Shown: positions 40,675 through 49,779, counted from the stretch's first letter. The stretch is DNA of 64,000 bases from RGIG9060 sp036307825 (GCA_036307825.1 JAXJWW010000073.1:52859-116858), one strand, 5' to 3'. Notes: generated by a model not told the origin, from the letters alone. Translations and numbers: made by a program.

Positions 40675-42999
40675 ATGTTAGGAAACGCACTTATGTCGGT
40701 TCGTAATTGTACAGAAAATGAAGCTTTAGCTTTTGCATTCTATCTTTATCAATTATGTGAAGATATCAAAGAGCTTGACGCATCAGAAGAATGTCAGGTT
40801 TTATATAATGCTTTGGTTGATAGATTGAAACTAGGAAATCATGTAGATGCAATTTTAAATGCTTTACTTTATAGACTTGAAAGATCAAGACAGCTTACTC
40901 CAATTTCGGAAAAAGAAAGATACAAACATCCTTTTGACGCTAACGGAAAACTCAAAAAAAACTATCGCGAAGATGAAAGTATCTATTCAAATTGTGGAGA
41001 TTGGGAATCAAAATCACAAAGAGATATTAACTTAATTCGTGTGTTGTTTTCTTCAAGCAAAAATGATTTTTCAAGAATTGTTGCTCTTACATTCTTTGCA
41101 AAGCCAGGATGTTTTGATGATAAAACTGTTTCTTTGCCAAATAAAGTAGCAATTCCAAAAAAAATTAAGAATGCTATTGAAGATACAAGTTCTGTTAAGT
41201 TTGCTGTTGATACGCTTAAACTTAGCAAAGAAGAATCTCATATTTTGCAAGTTGCTTTTCGGTTACAAAGCGTAAAAGAAATGTACAAAGTTTGTAATAG
41301 TATTTACCACAATGAAAATATTTCTCGAATCGAAATGTATTCAAAATGTTCTGGGAAAAGCCAAAAAGAAATTCGCATGTTGCTAAAAAATGACCAAAAA
41401 CTAAAATCCTATGGCTTAATTGATAGCGACGGCGATATGGACGAAGACGCTATGGATGCAATCTACGAAAAAGATATGAGGTTATATTTTGCAGATATCG
41501 TAAAAAACGAAAAATCTGTAAAAGCATATGAGCCAGATTCTTTTAGCGTTTCAAAAGAACAAACGGATGTGGCAGTTCAACTTCTTAAAAGCAAAAATCC
41601 ATGTAATATTTTGTTGTACGGTGCTCCAGGGGCGGGTAAAACAGAATACGCAAAGGCCTTGATAAAACAAGCTGGACTTAAAATGGTAAGTTATAAAAAT
41701 GAACTTGAAGTTGCCAATTCGCAAAAAGATGATGTTGAAGGAAAAGCTTTAAGTCGTTTGAATTGTTATCTTTCACTTAAAAAAGAAGATTCAGTTCTTG
41801 TAGTTGATGAAGCTGAACATGTTCTTCAAACAAAGACTTTTGGATTTTTTGGAATGGAACTTAGTTCGCCACAAAAGGGAACAGTTAATAAAATGCTGGA
41901 AAGTTCTGAAAACAAATGTATTTACATCGTTAATTACACAAAAGAAATTGATGAAAGTACACTCAGAAGATTTACTTACAGCATTAAGTTTCAGTCAATG
42001 CCAAAAGAAACACTTCGTTCAATCGCATCAGAAAAACTTAAATCGGTAAATATGTCTCGGGTTTTAAAAAATGACATTCTTGATATGTGCGGAAGTTACA
42101 AAATCACTGGTGCTTCAGTTGATAATGTTGTAAAAGCAATTTCTTCATTAAATTACCAAAAAGGAAATGAAGACAAAATTCGTAAAGATATAAAATCTGT
42201 GCTAGAAGCAAATTCTTCACTTCTTTATGGAAAAAAGAAATTGCGTGATTCTGTTAAGAGTTCCTACAATTTGTCGGTTTTGAATACTTCAGTTGATGCT
42301 TGTGAAATTGTGGAAATGCTAAAATCCGCTGAAGATTACAAAAAAGAGAATCAGAATAATGAATCTTCAGAAGGCGTTAGAATGCTTTTTTACGGACTTT
42401 CTGGAACTGGTAAAACGGAACTTGCCCGATACATTTCAACTGTTTTGGGAAAACCACTTTTGCTTAAACGATGTTCTGATTTACTTGGACCATTTGTAGG
42501 ACAAACTGAGCAATTAATTGCGTCCGCTTTTGAAGAAGCCGAAGCAACAGATTCAATTTTGTTATTCGATGAAGCAGATTCATTTTTTGCCGACAGAACA
42601 AAGGCAAGGCAACAATGGGAAAGAACTCAAGTAAACGAGTTTTTAACTCAAATGGAAGAATTTTCTGGCATCTGTATTTGTACAACAAACCTTCGAAAAA
42701 TTATGGATCCAGCAATGCAACGAAGATTCCACATTATCAGCGAATTTAAAGCTTTGACCGAAGAAGGAATTACAACTTTGCTTGAAAGTTATTTTTTCAA
42801 CTACAAGTTTAATGACTTACAAATCAAAAACCTTGTAAAATACAATAGTGTAACACCAGGCGACTTTGGTTCCTTGAAAAGCAGAATGCGTTTTGTTCCA
42901 AAAGAAAAATTGGATTCTGATTACATTGTAAATGAATTACTTAAAATTCAAGAAGAAAAACGATTGAATGGTGGCGCTCAGATAGGATTTGCTTCCTAA
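40675..42999 (+). CDS. Tandem AAA+ ATPase
   Basis: A 774-residue protein with a ~300-residue N-terminal helical domain and two AAA+ modules. Module 1: LLYGAPGAGKTEYAKAL (about 314) and LVVDEAEHVL (about 375). Module 2: LFYGLSGTGKTELARYIS (about 570) and ILLFDEADSFFADR (about 626), with a CTTNL sensor. Module 2 looks FtsH/Cdc48-like. The ClpP-type peptidase 77 bp downstream suggests that it unfolds substrates for that protease. It lacks the ClpX zinc domain, and no IGF loop was found by eye. Confidence 0.82.
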   Translation: MLGNALMSVRNCTENEALAFAFYLYQLCEDIKELDASEECQVLYNALVDRLKLGNHVDAILNALLYRLERSRQLTPISEKERYKHPFDANGKLKKNYREDESIYSNCGDWESKSQRDINLIRVLFSSSKNDFSRIVALTFFAKPGCFDDKTVSLPNKVAIPKKIKNAIEDTSSVKFAVDTLKLSKEESHILQVAFRLQSVKEMYKVCNSIYHNENISRIEMYSKCSGKSQKEIRMLLKNDQKLKSYGLIDSDGDMDEDAMDAIYEKDMRLYFADIVKNEKSVKAYEPDSFSVSKEQTDVAVQLLKSKNPCNILLYGAPGAGKTEYAKALIKQAGLKMVSYKNELEVANSQKDDVEGKALSRLNCYLSLKKEDSVLVVDEAEHVLQTKTFGFFGMELSSPQKGTVNKMLESSENKCIYIVNYTKEIDESTLRRFTYSIKFQSMPKETLRSIASEKLKSVNMSRVLKNDILDMCGSYKITGASVDNVVKAISSLNYQKGNEDKIRKDIKSVLEANSSLLYGKKKLRDSVKSSYNLSVLNTSVDACEIVEMLKSAEDYKKENQNNESSEGVRMLFYGLSGTGKTELARYISTVLGKPLLLKRCSDLLGPFVGQTEQLIASAFEEAEATDSILLFDEADSFFADRTKARQQWERTQVNEFLTQMEEFSGICICTTNLRKIMDPAMQRRFHIISEFKALTEEGITTLLESYFFNYKFNDLQIKNLVKYNSVTPGDFGSLKSRMRFVPKEKLDSDYIVNELLKIQEEKRLNGGAQIGFAS

Positions 43000-43075
43000 C
43001 TGAATTGAGTTTGTTGGTGCGAGGAGTAATTTTCTCCTCGTAATTTATCACTTATATATAGAAGGAATTTTAATT

Positions 43076-43624
43076 ATGTATATCGAACCTCGTTTACCAG
43101 ATCACACAGATATTTGGACTGCAAACCTTAACAGCAGAATCGTACATTGTTTTGGCGAAATTGAAGAAAATATGGCAGAAAGCATTATTGCTCAACTTTT
43201 GTATCTTGATTCCCAAAGTCATGATGATATTCAGTTTTATATCAACAGTTATGGTGGTGAAGTAACTGCGGGAATGGCAATTTACGACACGATTAAACAT
43301 ATCAAAAGTGATGTTCGTACAATTTGCGTTGGAAAAGCTATGAGTATGGGCGCTGTTCTTCTTAGTGGCGGAACAAAAGGAAAACGAAATGTGCTTCCTA
43401 ATTCTACAGTTATGATTCATCAAGTTTTGGGTGGTGCAAAAGGTCAATCTTCAGATGTTGAAATTGAAGCGATGGAACTTAAACGCTGTAAAGAAAATTT
43501 GAACAAGATTCTTGCAGAAAACTGTAATAAACCATACGAAGAAGTAGTTAAAGATACAGACAGAAATTTCTATCTTCATGGTCAAGAAGCAGTTGAATAC
43601 GGAATTGTTGATTCTGTTTTGTAA
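43076..43624 (+). CDS. Accessory ClpP-type serine peptidase with Asn in place of the catalytic Asp
   Basis: A 182-residue ClpP homologue. The nucleophile Ser90 is in AMSMGAVLL and His115 is in VMIHQ, with the usual spacing of 25. The third triad position falls in DTDRNFYL: where E. coli has DTERDRF, this protein has Asn164. The same Asp-to-Asn change is known in Listeria ClpP1, which is weakly active until paired with another ClpP. A GAAGGAAT site precedes the start. Probably an accessory chamber protein for the AAA ATPase upstream, perhaps mixed with host ClpP. Confidence 0.85.
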   Translation: MYIEPRLPDHTDIWTANLNSRIVHCFGEIEENMAESIIAQLLYLDSQSHDDIQFYINSYGGEVTAGMAIYDTIKHIKSDVRTICVGKAMSMGAVLLSGGTKGKRNVLPNSTVMIHQVLGGAKGQSSDVEIEAMELKRCKENLNKILAENCNKPYEEVVKDTDRNFYLHGQEAVEYGIVDSVL

Positions 43625-43667
43625 TCTCGTTTTTGTAAAATAAATAAATTGTAATTATCAAATTTTT

Positions 43668-43714
43668 CCCCTGAATTATTGGAGTGTAATTCACTTCATA
43701 TCAGGGGATTTTTT
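43668..43714 (+). terminator. Terminator after clpP-like gene
   Basis: CCCCTGA pairs with TCAGGGG (43701-43707), followed by a T-run. Confidence 0.8.
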
Positions 43715-43741
43715 TACGAGTTTTTATAAGGAGAAATTGTT

Positions 43742-44362
43742 ATGTTTTCGCGTGAAGAAATTATGAAAATTTTACCAGACCCTATAAGAATTGAAGTATG
43801 TTGTTATGGAGATTTTCCTAGTGATGATGTAATAAATTTATTAAACGAAATTCGAGAAAGACATAATAAAAATCGTGACACTAAAATTGAAAATATTAGA
43901 TTAAGAGGATATTTTTTTGATGAATATGAAATTGCAAAATCTTATATTGATTACAATGAATTTAAAATTTATGTTGGTAGAAAATTAATTCACGAAGGTA
44001 GAGAACCTTCACTTACGGAGAAAACTGAAAAAATTGGCGATGAATTTTATATGCCAATTCTATCTCTTACCAAAGATATTTTAAATCCTTGGCATGATGA
44101 AATTGTCATGGTTCAAAAAGCAAATAACGCAAAATTGAAAGACCTTGAAGAAGATGGATATGACGAATTACTTTATGCCTATTATCACTTCAACTTTAAT
44201 AAAAAAGCTCTTGTATATTTGAAGAAACTAGCAAAAAGATATCCTCATTCCAAATATAAGGATAAATTATGTAGAGCATATCGTCTAGGTTTATATGGAT
44301 TGAAGAAACCAAAGCGTATTTTACGGAATAAAAAGAGAAAAAGAATAAACAAAAATTTCTGA
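43742..44362 (+). CDS. Hypothetical protein, 206 aa
   Basis: A charged protein whose C-terminal 70 residues form TPR-like helices and end in a very basic tail (LKKPKRILRNKKRKRINK), suggesting nucleic acid binding. An AAGGAGAAA site precedes the ATG. It has no recognised family and is separated from clpP by a terminator. Confidence 0.65.
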   Translation: MFSREEIMKILPDPIRIEVCCYGDFPSDDVINLLNEIRERHNKNRDTKIENIRLRGYFFDEYEIAKSYIDYNEFKIYVGRKLIHEGREPSLTEKTEKIGDEFYMPILSLTKDILNPWHDEIVMVQKANNAKLKDLEEDGYDELLYAYYHFNFNKKALVYLKKLAKRYPHSKYKDKLCRAYRLGLYGLKKPKRILRNKKRKRINKNF

Positions 44363-44439
44363 TGTTTAAAATATTTTCTGCTCTTATCTTGCTGAAGAAT
44401 TAGTGTCGAACTAAAAAGATATTTCTCTTTTTCAGTTTT

Positions 44440-44483
44440 AAATCCCCAGAAAAGTTTTTGGACTTTTAAAATCTGGGGATATT
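44440..44483. terminator. Hairpin between convergent genes
   Basis: AATCCCCAGA pairs with TCTGGGGAT around about 25 nt, between the convergent genes at 43742 and 44504. Confidence 0.55.
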
Positions 44484-44503
44484 AAATTTCATTTTACAAA
44501 ATT

Positions 44504-44848
44504 CTATTTAGAAGATACAAAACGCTCATCCCCGATAATTAATTTTGTTAATTTCCAATTATTTTTTATTGGGGTTTTGTTTCCTTTTTTGTATTCTGAA
44601 AATGAATATCGAATTTTATTTTCACTTCTTTTATCTGTCCAAATGAACAGGGCAACACAAGCTAGTTTTCCATCATTGTGAATTGAAAAACATCTGTTAG
44701 TGGTTCCGTTTTCTGGAATGATTTCGTCTCCGTTTAGCCAGGTGCAACCTAAATCTTTTACCCATTGTAAAAATTCTTGCCCTTCGGTTTCTGAAATTTC
44801 AAACCAAACGCTTTCTTCGTTTTCACATACATCTTTGTAGTTTTGCAT
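44504..44848 (-). CDS. Hypothetical protein, 114 aa, behind a SAM-type riboswitch
   Basis: A small protein with a WVKDLGCTWLNGDEI segment and an ACVALFIW strand. The start at 44848 follows TTGGAGGC. The SAM-type aptamer and terminator upstream lie on the same strand and would control it. It looks like no methionine or SAM enzyme that I know, which makes the pairing unexpected. Alternatively the riboswitch once served a lost gene. Confidence 0.65.
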   Translation of the reverse strand: MQNYKDVCENEESVWFEISETEGQEFLQWVKDLGCTWLNGDEIIPENGTTNRCFSIHNDGKLACVALFIWTDKRSENKIRYSFSEYKKGNKTPIKNNWKLTKLIIGDERFVSSK

Positions 44849-44913
44849 AAAATGCCTCCAAAAAATAAAAATATTTTCCACAAAGATGCGTTGCCAGAAC
44901 TGGTTTTAAAAAA

Positions 44914-44938
44914 GAAAAACCCATCGACAACGATGAGT
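44914..44938 (-). terminator. Riboswitch terminator
   Basis: On the minus strand CATCG-TTGT-CGATG is followed by GGTTTTTCTTTTTT. The aptamer's 3' side contains AACGATGGGC, which could compete with it. Confidence 0.7.
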
Positions 44939-44943
44939 TAAAA

Positions 44944-45033
44944 TTGCGTGATTGTTAGCCCATCGTTCAGCCTTTAGCACCTTGCTTTTGCAGGTTGCTG
45001 TGCGGTCAAAGGGGCTGTCCCTCACGCACTCTT
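44944..45033 (-). ncRNA. SAM-I/IV-clan riboswitch aptamer
   Basis: On the minus strand, GCGTGA pairs with TCACGC (P1). Inside are GAGGGACAGCCCC, TTTGACC, CAGCAACC, a TGC/GCA hairpin, and AGGTGCTAA. GAGGGA, GCAACC and AGGTGCTAA in this order are the conserved core of S-adenosylmethionine riboswitches. It is followed by a terminator and preceded by a promoter, as expected for transcriptional control. Which subclass (SAM-I or SAM-I/IV) cannot be fixed by eye. Confidence 0.78.
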
Positions 45034-45045
45034 TATGGTAAGTTC

Positions 45046-45074
45046 TTTTTACAATATTACAAAAAAGTTGTCAA
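45046..45074 (-). promoter_or_regulatory. Promoter of the riboswitch transcript
   Basis: TTGACA (45074-45069), 17 bp, TAAAAA (45051-45046) on the minus strand, 13 bp before the aptamer. Confidence 0.6.
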
Positions 45075-45319
45075 GTGAGTTTTTAAGGTTTTATAAAATG
45101 AAAGTTGGAATAAGGAAATAGTTAAGATTTTGGTTTCAACAGTAGAGTTAAAAATTTCAGTTAAGAGTGAAAATGCATAAATATACAGAATTGATTGATG
45201 AAAAATTTATCGAACGAAAATAGAGAAGAATAGTACGTCAAAAACGCTATATTTCGAGTTTTTTTAATGTAATCGATAATTATATCGATTTTTGGGTAAA
45301 ACTCTCTTACAGACCTTCT

Positions 45320-45500
45320 AAACGCGTCTATGAAGGTATTTTTTTTGATTTTTCATAATTCTTGAGCAACTGAAAAAAGCCCTTTGACCGATAGGCAAGA
45401 TAAAGAAAAGCCAGTCCGTACCTGTCAAACCCTTATCGCACAAGGCTTTGAGCGGGTGTACCGTGAAAATTTGGGGTGTACCGATTTTTGGCTCATTTTA
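45320..45500. other. Non-coding stretch with terminator and possible remnant
   Basis: The gap 45075-45614 has no full gene. It holds a CCTTCTAAACGCGTCTATGAAGG hairpin with a T-run near 45320-45345, and a less AT-rich stretch at 45365-45490. That stretch reads through in one frame (PVRTCQTLIAQGFERVYREN) and repeats GGGTGTACC. It may be the remnant of a mobile element; I cannot name it. Confidence 0.3.
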
Positions 45501-45614
45501 AACTTATTATTCTGTATAAAAATGCAAAATATTTGCATATAAATACATATATCAATATTACTTTTTTTAGACGATACTAATATCGTGGTTAAAACAAGAA
45601 AATAGGAGATTCTT

Positions 45615-46415
45615 ATGTTTGGAGCAATTTTAGGAGATATAATCGGACAGCCTTATGAGTTCAATCGCAGTCCAAAGACAAAAAACTTTCCATTGTTCAG
45701 TAAAAATCCAAAGTTTACTGATGATACAGTTATGACAATCGCAATTTGTGACGGGATTTTAAAAGCTGGACTTGATGCGGACGAAAACACAATGAAATCT
45801 TCCATGACTAAAAGTATGCACTTATGGGGACGAAGATATCAACATGCTGGTTACGGAATGAAATTTTATCTTTGGCTTGCGCGGGACGATGCAAAACCTT
45901 ACGGAAGTTATGGCAACGGTTCAGCTATGAGAGTAAGTTCTGTAGGATGGTTTTTTGATTCCTTGGAACGAACTAGAGAAGTTGCCCGATGGAGTGCAGA
46001 GCTTACTCATAATCATCCAGAAGGAATCAAGGGCGCAGAATCAATTGCATCAGTAATTTGGATGGCTCGAAACGGAAAATCAAAGGACGAAATCAAATCC
46101 TATATCGAAAAAGAATTTGCTTATGATTTGAGTCGCACTTGCGACCAGATAAGACCTGGATATCGCCATATAGAAAGTTGTATGGAAACTTGCCCAGAAG
46201 CAATAACTGCCTTTTTAGAAGGTGAGGACTTTGAAGATGTTATCAGAACTGCAGTAAGCCTCGGTGGAGATTGCGATACTTTAACTGATATTGCCGCTAG
46301 CATGGGAGAAGCTTTTTACGGTCTTCCAGAACAGTTCAAAACTTGGGCGTATGAATTTACAACAGATTCTATGCACGAAGTCATGAAGGCTTTTGAGGAA
46401 AAGATTAAATCCTAG
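45615..46415 (+). CDS. ADP-ribosylglycohydrolase (DraG family)
   Basis: A 266-residue all-helical hydrolase: FGAILGDIIGQPYE at the start, FTDDTVMTIAI (about 35) and GGDCDTLTDIAASMGEAFYG (about 217). These Asp-rich loops bind the two magnesium ions that position ADP-ribose. It removes ADP-ribose from proteins or nucleic acids. A TAGGAGATT site precedes the ATG. It is the third ADP-ribose hydrolase fold in the window and lies just before the Argonaute locus. Confidence 0.88.
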   Translation: MFGAILGDIIGQPYEFNRSPKTKNFPLFSKNPKFTDDTVMTIAICDGILKAGLDADENTMKSSMTKSMHLWGRRYQHAGYGMKFYLWLARDDAKPYGSYGNGSAMRVSSVGWFFDSLERTREVARWSAELTHNHPEGIKGAESIASVIWMARNGKSKDEIKSYIEKEFAYDLSRTCDQIRPGYRHIESCMETCPEAITAFLEGEDFEDVIRTAVSLGGDCDTLTDIAASMGEAFYGLPEQFKTWAYEFTTDSMHEVMKAFEEKIKS

Positions 46416-46420
46416 AAAAT

Positions 46421-46465
46421 TTTAAACAAATTGTTTAATGAAATAAATTCTCATTCTGTTATAAT
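46421..46465 (+). promoter_or_regulatory. Palindrome-type promoter of the PIN-Argonaute locus
   Basis: TTTAAAC-AAATT-GTTTAA then TGAAA and TATAAT (46460-46465). It links this locus to the genes of the 1-25 kb part. Confidence 0.65.
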
Positions 46466-46499
46466 GAATCTTGGTTATAAGCAAGAAGGAGAACTTCAA

Positions 46500-47065
46500 T
46501 TGAAAAAATATATTTATGTTGATTACGAAAATATGGGAAATATAAAAAATCTTATTCCCATTGACGGCCAATATTTTTTTTCATCGGAAATGCACAAAAT
46601 TCGATTTCTAAAGAATTAGTTTTATCAACAAATGGTATTAAGATTGAATGGGTAAGTGTTGAAAGTTGTGGAAAAAATGCACTTGATTTTCATATAGCTT
46701 ACTATCTGGGAATAAAAAGTTCAGAAGAAGTATATCATTATATTTTATCAAAGGATAAAGGATATGATCCTCTTATTGCTTCGATTAACAAAAATTCTAA
46801 ACGTATTATTGCAAAAAGAATAATAAGTCTTGATGATTTAAAACTAAATGAAGAAAAAAGTATTTCTCCTGAATATAAGATTTTGGTAAATAAAATAAAT
46901 ACTTTTGCAAAATCGAAAAGGCCTAAAAGTGAATCAAAATTAAAAACTTTTATTCAAAACCAAATTTTCCCCAATATGAAAGTGGAAGAAATCATGAATC
47001 TTATTGAAGAAATGTATAGAAATAAATTTATAAGCAAAGGACAAAATAACATAATCTCTTATTAA
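46500..47065 (+). pseudogene. PIN-like nuclease domain protein, frameshifted
   Basis: A TTG at 46500 after AGAAGGAGAA opens KYIYVDYENMGNIKNLI, the first strand and acidic loop of PIN-like proteins. The frame breaks after FSSEMHKIR near 46607 and resumes in the -1 frame as ISKELVLSTNGIKIEWV, then GKNALDFHIAYYLGI and HYILSKDKGYDPLI, the next acidic motifs. No slippery heptamer is at the break, so a one-base deletion is likely. If repaired the protein has about 188 residues. It directly precedes the Argonaute gene under one promoter. Confidence 0.65.
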
Positions 47066-47094
47066 GAAATTGATTTAATGAAAAATAACTTTGA

Positions 47095-47110
47095 TTTACT
47101 CTAGAGTAAA
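47095..47110. promoter_or_regulatory. Perfect palindrome upstream of pAgo
   Basis: TTTACTCTAGAGTAAA lies 64 bp before the Argonaute start, with a further GAGTAAAC half-site downstream. A likely operator. Confidence 0.5.
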
Positions 47111-47173
47111 TTAATTTTGAGTAAACTAAATGTAATAGATACTATTACCTAAAAAATAAGAAGGGATATTAAT

Positions 47174-49375
47174 ATGTCAAAATTAAAACTAGAAGTTTTC
47201 GAAACAGATAAAGCAATTGAACCAGTATATTTTTATACTTATAAAGTAGAGTCAACTGAACTGATTTCAAATCAACAGCAGTTTATTAGAAGTGTAACTG
47301 GGAAAATATCTTCTAAAACAAAGGTTCCTGCTTTTACGGATGACAGATTGGTATATACAATTTCAAAATTAGAAAATTTGGATATAGACAAGACTTTTAG
47401 ACTTTCATTTGAAAAAACAGAAAAACTTGATATCCAACAGAACAGAATAATTTATTCTAAGTTGACAGAATATTATATAAAAGAACAACTTCGACTAGTC
47501 AAATTTCAGAATCAATATGTAAAATACAAAATAGGCTACGATGTAACTACTCCTTGGATATTTGAAATTAATAAAGTTCTTTCATCAGATGATAAGCAAT
47601 TTAGATTAAGAAGGAAATTTGATTTTTCAATTAAAATATCAGATGATAACAAACTTCAAATTTGGTTAAATATTCGTTCTGAATTTGAAACTAAAAAGAC
47701 AATCTTTGATTACTTAACTGAAAATAAAATTATACAAGGAATGAAAGTTTTTAATGAATGGGGAAATAAGGAATGTGGGATAGTTGAAGCGATTGGGCCA
47801 GAATTAGTTTCTGACCATATCCCTGGGTTTATGTCTCTAAAAAAATATATGATAAAAACTAAACAAGGAGAGCGAATTAAAAATTGTCCAGATAATACTC
47901 CTGTTATTCATGTTAGACTTAACAATAATAAAAAATTGTGTTACTACCCACAAGCACTAAAGCCAATTGTATCGTTTGAAAGGATTGCAAGTGAAAACCC
48001 ATATTTTTCAAAACAGATAGAAAAATATATAAAATTAGATATGACGTCAAGACAAAATATATCAAAAGTTTTTTTATCTGACATAGGAAAGATATCAAAT
48101 CTTAATAATGTAGAATTTATACCGACTTATGTTGATGCAGAAAAAGTTGGATTTATGGAATATAAATTTGATTGTCCTTCGATTATCGGTAAAGATGGGG
48201 CTAAATTAAATTACAACAAACAATCTATGATTTTTTCTCATGGATTTTATAAACAGCCAGATAATCCCGTAAAGTTTGCATATTTTTATCCCGAAGGAAA
48301 AGAAAATTTAATGCGTAATTTTGCAATTGAGATGACTAATTATCTTATAAAAGGCAATTTATTTGGAGATAAAAGATTTCTTGTTCCTAAACTAATGCTG
48401 TCTGAAGTTAAGGCTGTTTGTAATCAAGCCTACAAACTTGGGGATCCAATGAATTATAAAAAATTAGTTAGATCTTTATCAGAAGAAAAAAAATTTGATA
48501 TAGCAATTGTTTTAGTACCTACAGAAGAAGATGAATCTAATCCATATAGTGTATTTAAAACTGCTTGGGCAGAAAAAAATATTCCATCACAAATGATTAG
48601 TATAAAAACTGCAGAAATGTTTCAACGAAAAGATTCAAATGCTGTTTGGTTTATGCAGAATATTGCTCTTGGTATTTTTTCAAAAGCAGGAGGCATTCCT
48701 TGGATAATTGATGATGTTCCAGGAAATATTGATTGTTTTGTAGGAATTGATGTTGCGACTTTAGATAAAGGAATACATTACCCAACTTGTGCAACCGTAT
48801 TTGATAAAAATGGAAGACCAATAAGTTTTTACAAACCTAGAAATGCTCAAAAGGGAGAAAAGATTTCTTCTAATATTCTTCAGGAGATTTTTGACGAAGT
48901 AATTTTAGGTTATGAAGAAAAAACAGGTTCTTCAATAAAAAATATAGTAATTCATAGAGATGGTTTTAGTAATGAAGATGCCGAATGGTATAAAAATTAC
49001 TTTGATAAGAAACAAATTAATTATACAGTAGTAGAAGTAAAAAAATATGTTTCTTCTAAACTTCTTTGTGATGTAAACGGTGTTGCTTTTAATCCGTCTT
49101 GTGGAAGTGCTCTTATTAATGAAGATGAAGCTTTTATTGTAACTACGGATATAAAAGATGGAAAAGCTTCTCCAAGACCTTTACATATAAAAAAACAGGT
49201 TGGAAACTTACAAATGAAAACTGTAGTGCAACAAATCCTTGCTTTAAGTTGTATGCATTTTGGAGCAACAAAAAAATCTCGATTACCTGTTACAACTTAT
49301 TATGCCGATAAAATTTGTAAAAATATTGATTACATTCCTGAAGGAAAATTTGGTAATAATTTGTTTTTTTTATAA
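47174..49375 (+). CDS. Prokaryotic Argonaute, long type, catalytically intact
   Basis: A 733-residue Argonaute with a C-terminal PIWI domain. The tetrad can be read: Asp526 in FVGIDVATLDKG, Glu562 in AQKGEKIS (glutamate finger), Asp596 in IVIHRDGFS and Asp712 in TTYYADKI. The spacings 36, 70 and 186 are close to those of Thermus Ago. An N-PAZ-MID part precedes it (residues ~1-500). Such proteins use short nucleic-acid guides to cut invading DNA or RNA. The start follows AAGAAGGGATATTA. Its partner is probably the PIN-like gene upstream. Confidence 0.9.
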   Translation: MSKLKLEVFETDKAIEPVYFYTYKVESTELISNQQQFIRSVTGKISSKTKVPAFTDDRLVYTISKLENLDIDKTFRLSFEKTEKLDIQQNRIIYSKLTEYYIKEQLRLVKFQNQYVKYKIGYDVTTPWIFEINKVLSSDDKQFRLRRKFDFSIKISDDNKLQIWLNIRSEFETKKTIFDYLTENKIIQGMKVFNEWGNKECGIVEAIGPELVSDHIPGFMSLKKYMIKTKQGERIKNCPDNTPVIHVRLNNNKKLCYYPQALKPIVSFERIASENPYFSKQIEKYIKLDMTSRQNISKVFLSDIGKISNLNNVEFIPTYVDAEKVGFMEYKFDCPSIIGKDGAKLNYNKQSMIFSHGFYKQPDNPVKFAYFYPEGKENLMRNFAIEMTNYLIKGNLFGDKRFLVPKLMLSEVKAVCNQAYKLGDPMNYKKLVRSLSEEKKFDIAIVLVPTEEDESNPYSVFKTAWAEKNIPSQMISIKTAEMFQRKDSNAVWFMQNIALGIFSKAGGIPWIIDDVPGNIDCFVGIDVATLDKGIHYPTCATVFDKNGRPISFYKPRNAQKGEKISSNILQEIFDEVILGYEEKTGSSIKNIVIHRDGFSNEDAEWYKNYFDKKQINYTVVEVKKYVSSKLLCDVNGVAFNPSCGSALINEDEAFIVTTDIKDGKASPRPLHIKKQVGNLQMKTVVQQILALSCMHFGATKKSRLPVTTYYADKICKNIDYIPEGKFGNNLFFL

Positions 49376-49427
49376 ACATCTAAAATCATTTATTTTGAGA
49401 CTTGAAACAATGTATTAAACTTTTGGT

Positions 49428-49745
49428 TTGTTTCCGTTTGCAGTTAAGGAATTTGGACCACCTAATCATAGATTTACAAACTTTTTCTTACTTCAAAACG
49501 CGACTATCTTTCCAGAACTCTTTCTAAAGGATGAGAAAGAATTCCGTATCTATAATGAAATTAAATATCGTATAAATGCTCCGCAATATGTAGAAAATCC
49601 ATTTTGTTATACTATAAATGGTAAATCTTTATTTTTTGATAATAATGAAATAAAGATAAGTGAAGGTTCAAAAATTCTGTCAATCATTTCTTTTTTCAAA
49701 GCTCCTCATTCTCAATTTAAACATATTCTTGCATATTTACAATAA
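49428..49745 (+). CDS. Hypothetical protein or fragment, 105 aa
   Basis: An open frame without a ribosome site, preceded at 49414 by a decayed TTAAACTTTTGGTTT palindrome of the promoter class. It looks like the C-terminal part of a lost protein. No family is recognised. Confidence 0.35.
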   Translation: MFPFAVKEFGPPNHRFTNFFLLQNATIFPELFLKDEKEFRIYNEIKYRINAPQYVENPFCYTINGKSLFFDNNEIKISEGSKILSIISFFKAPHSQFKHILAYLQ

Positions 49746-49779
49746 TCTATTTACGTCAAGTTGATGTTTTTATCTAAAA

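Noticed and set aside
46590..46625. Programmed frameshift in the PIN-like gene
   Set aside because: The break has no slippery heptamer; a one-base deletion or sequencing error is simpler.
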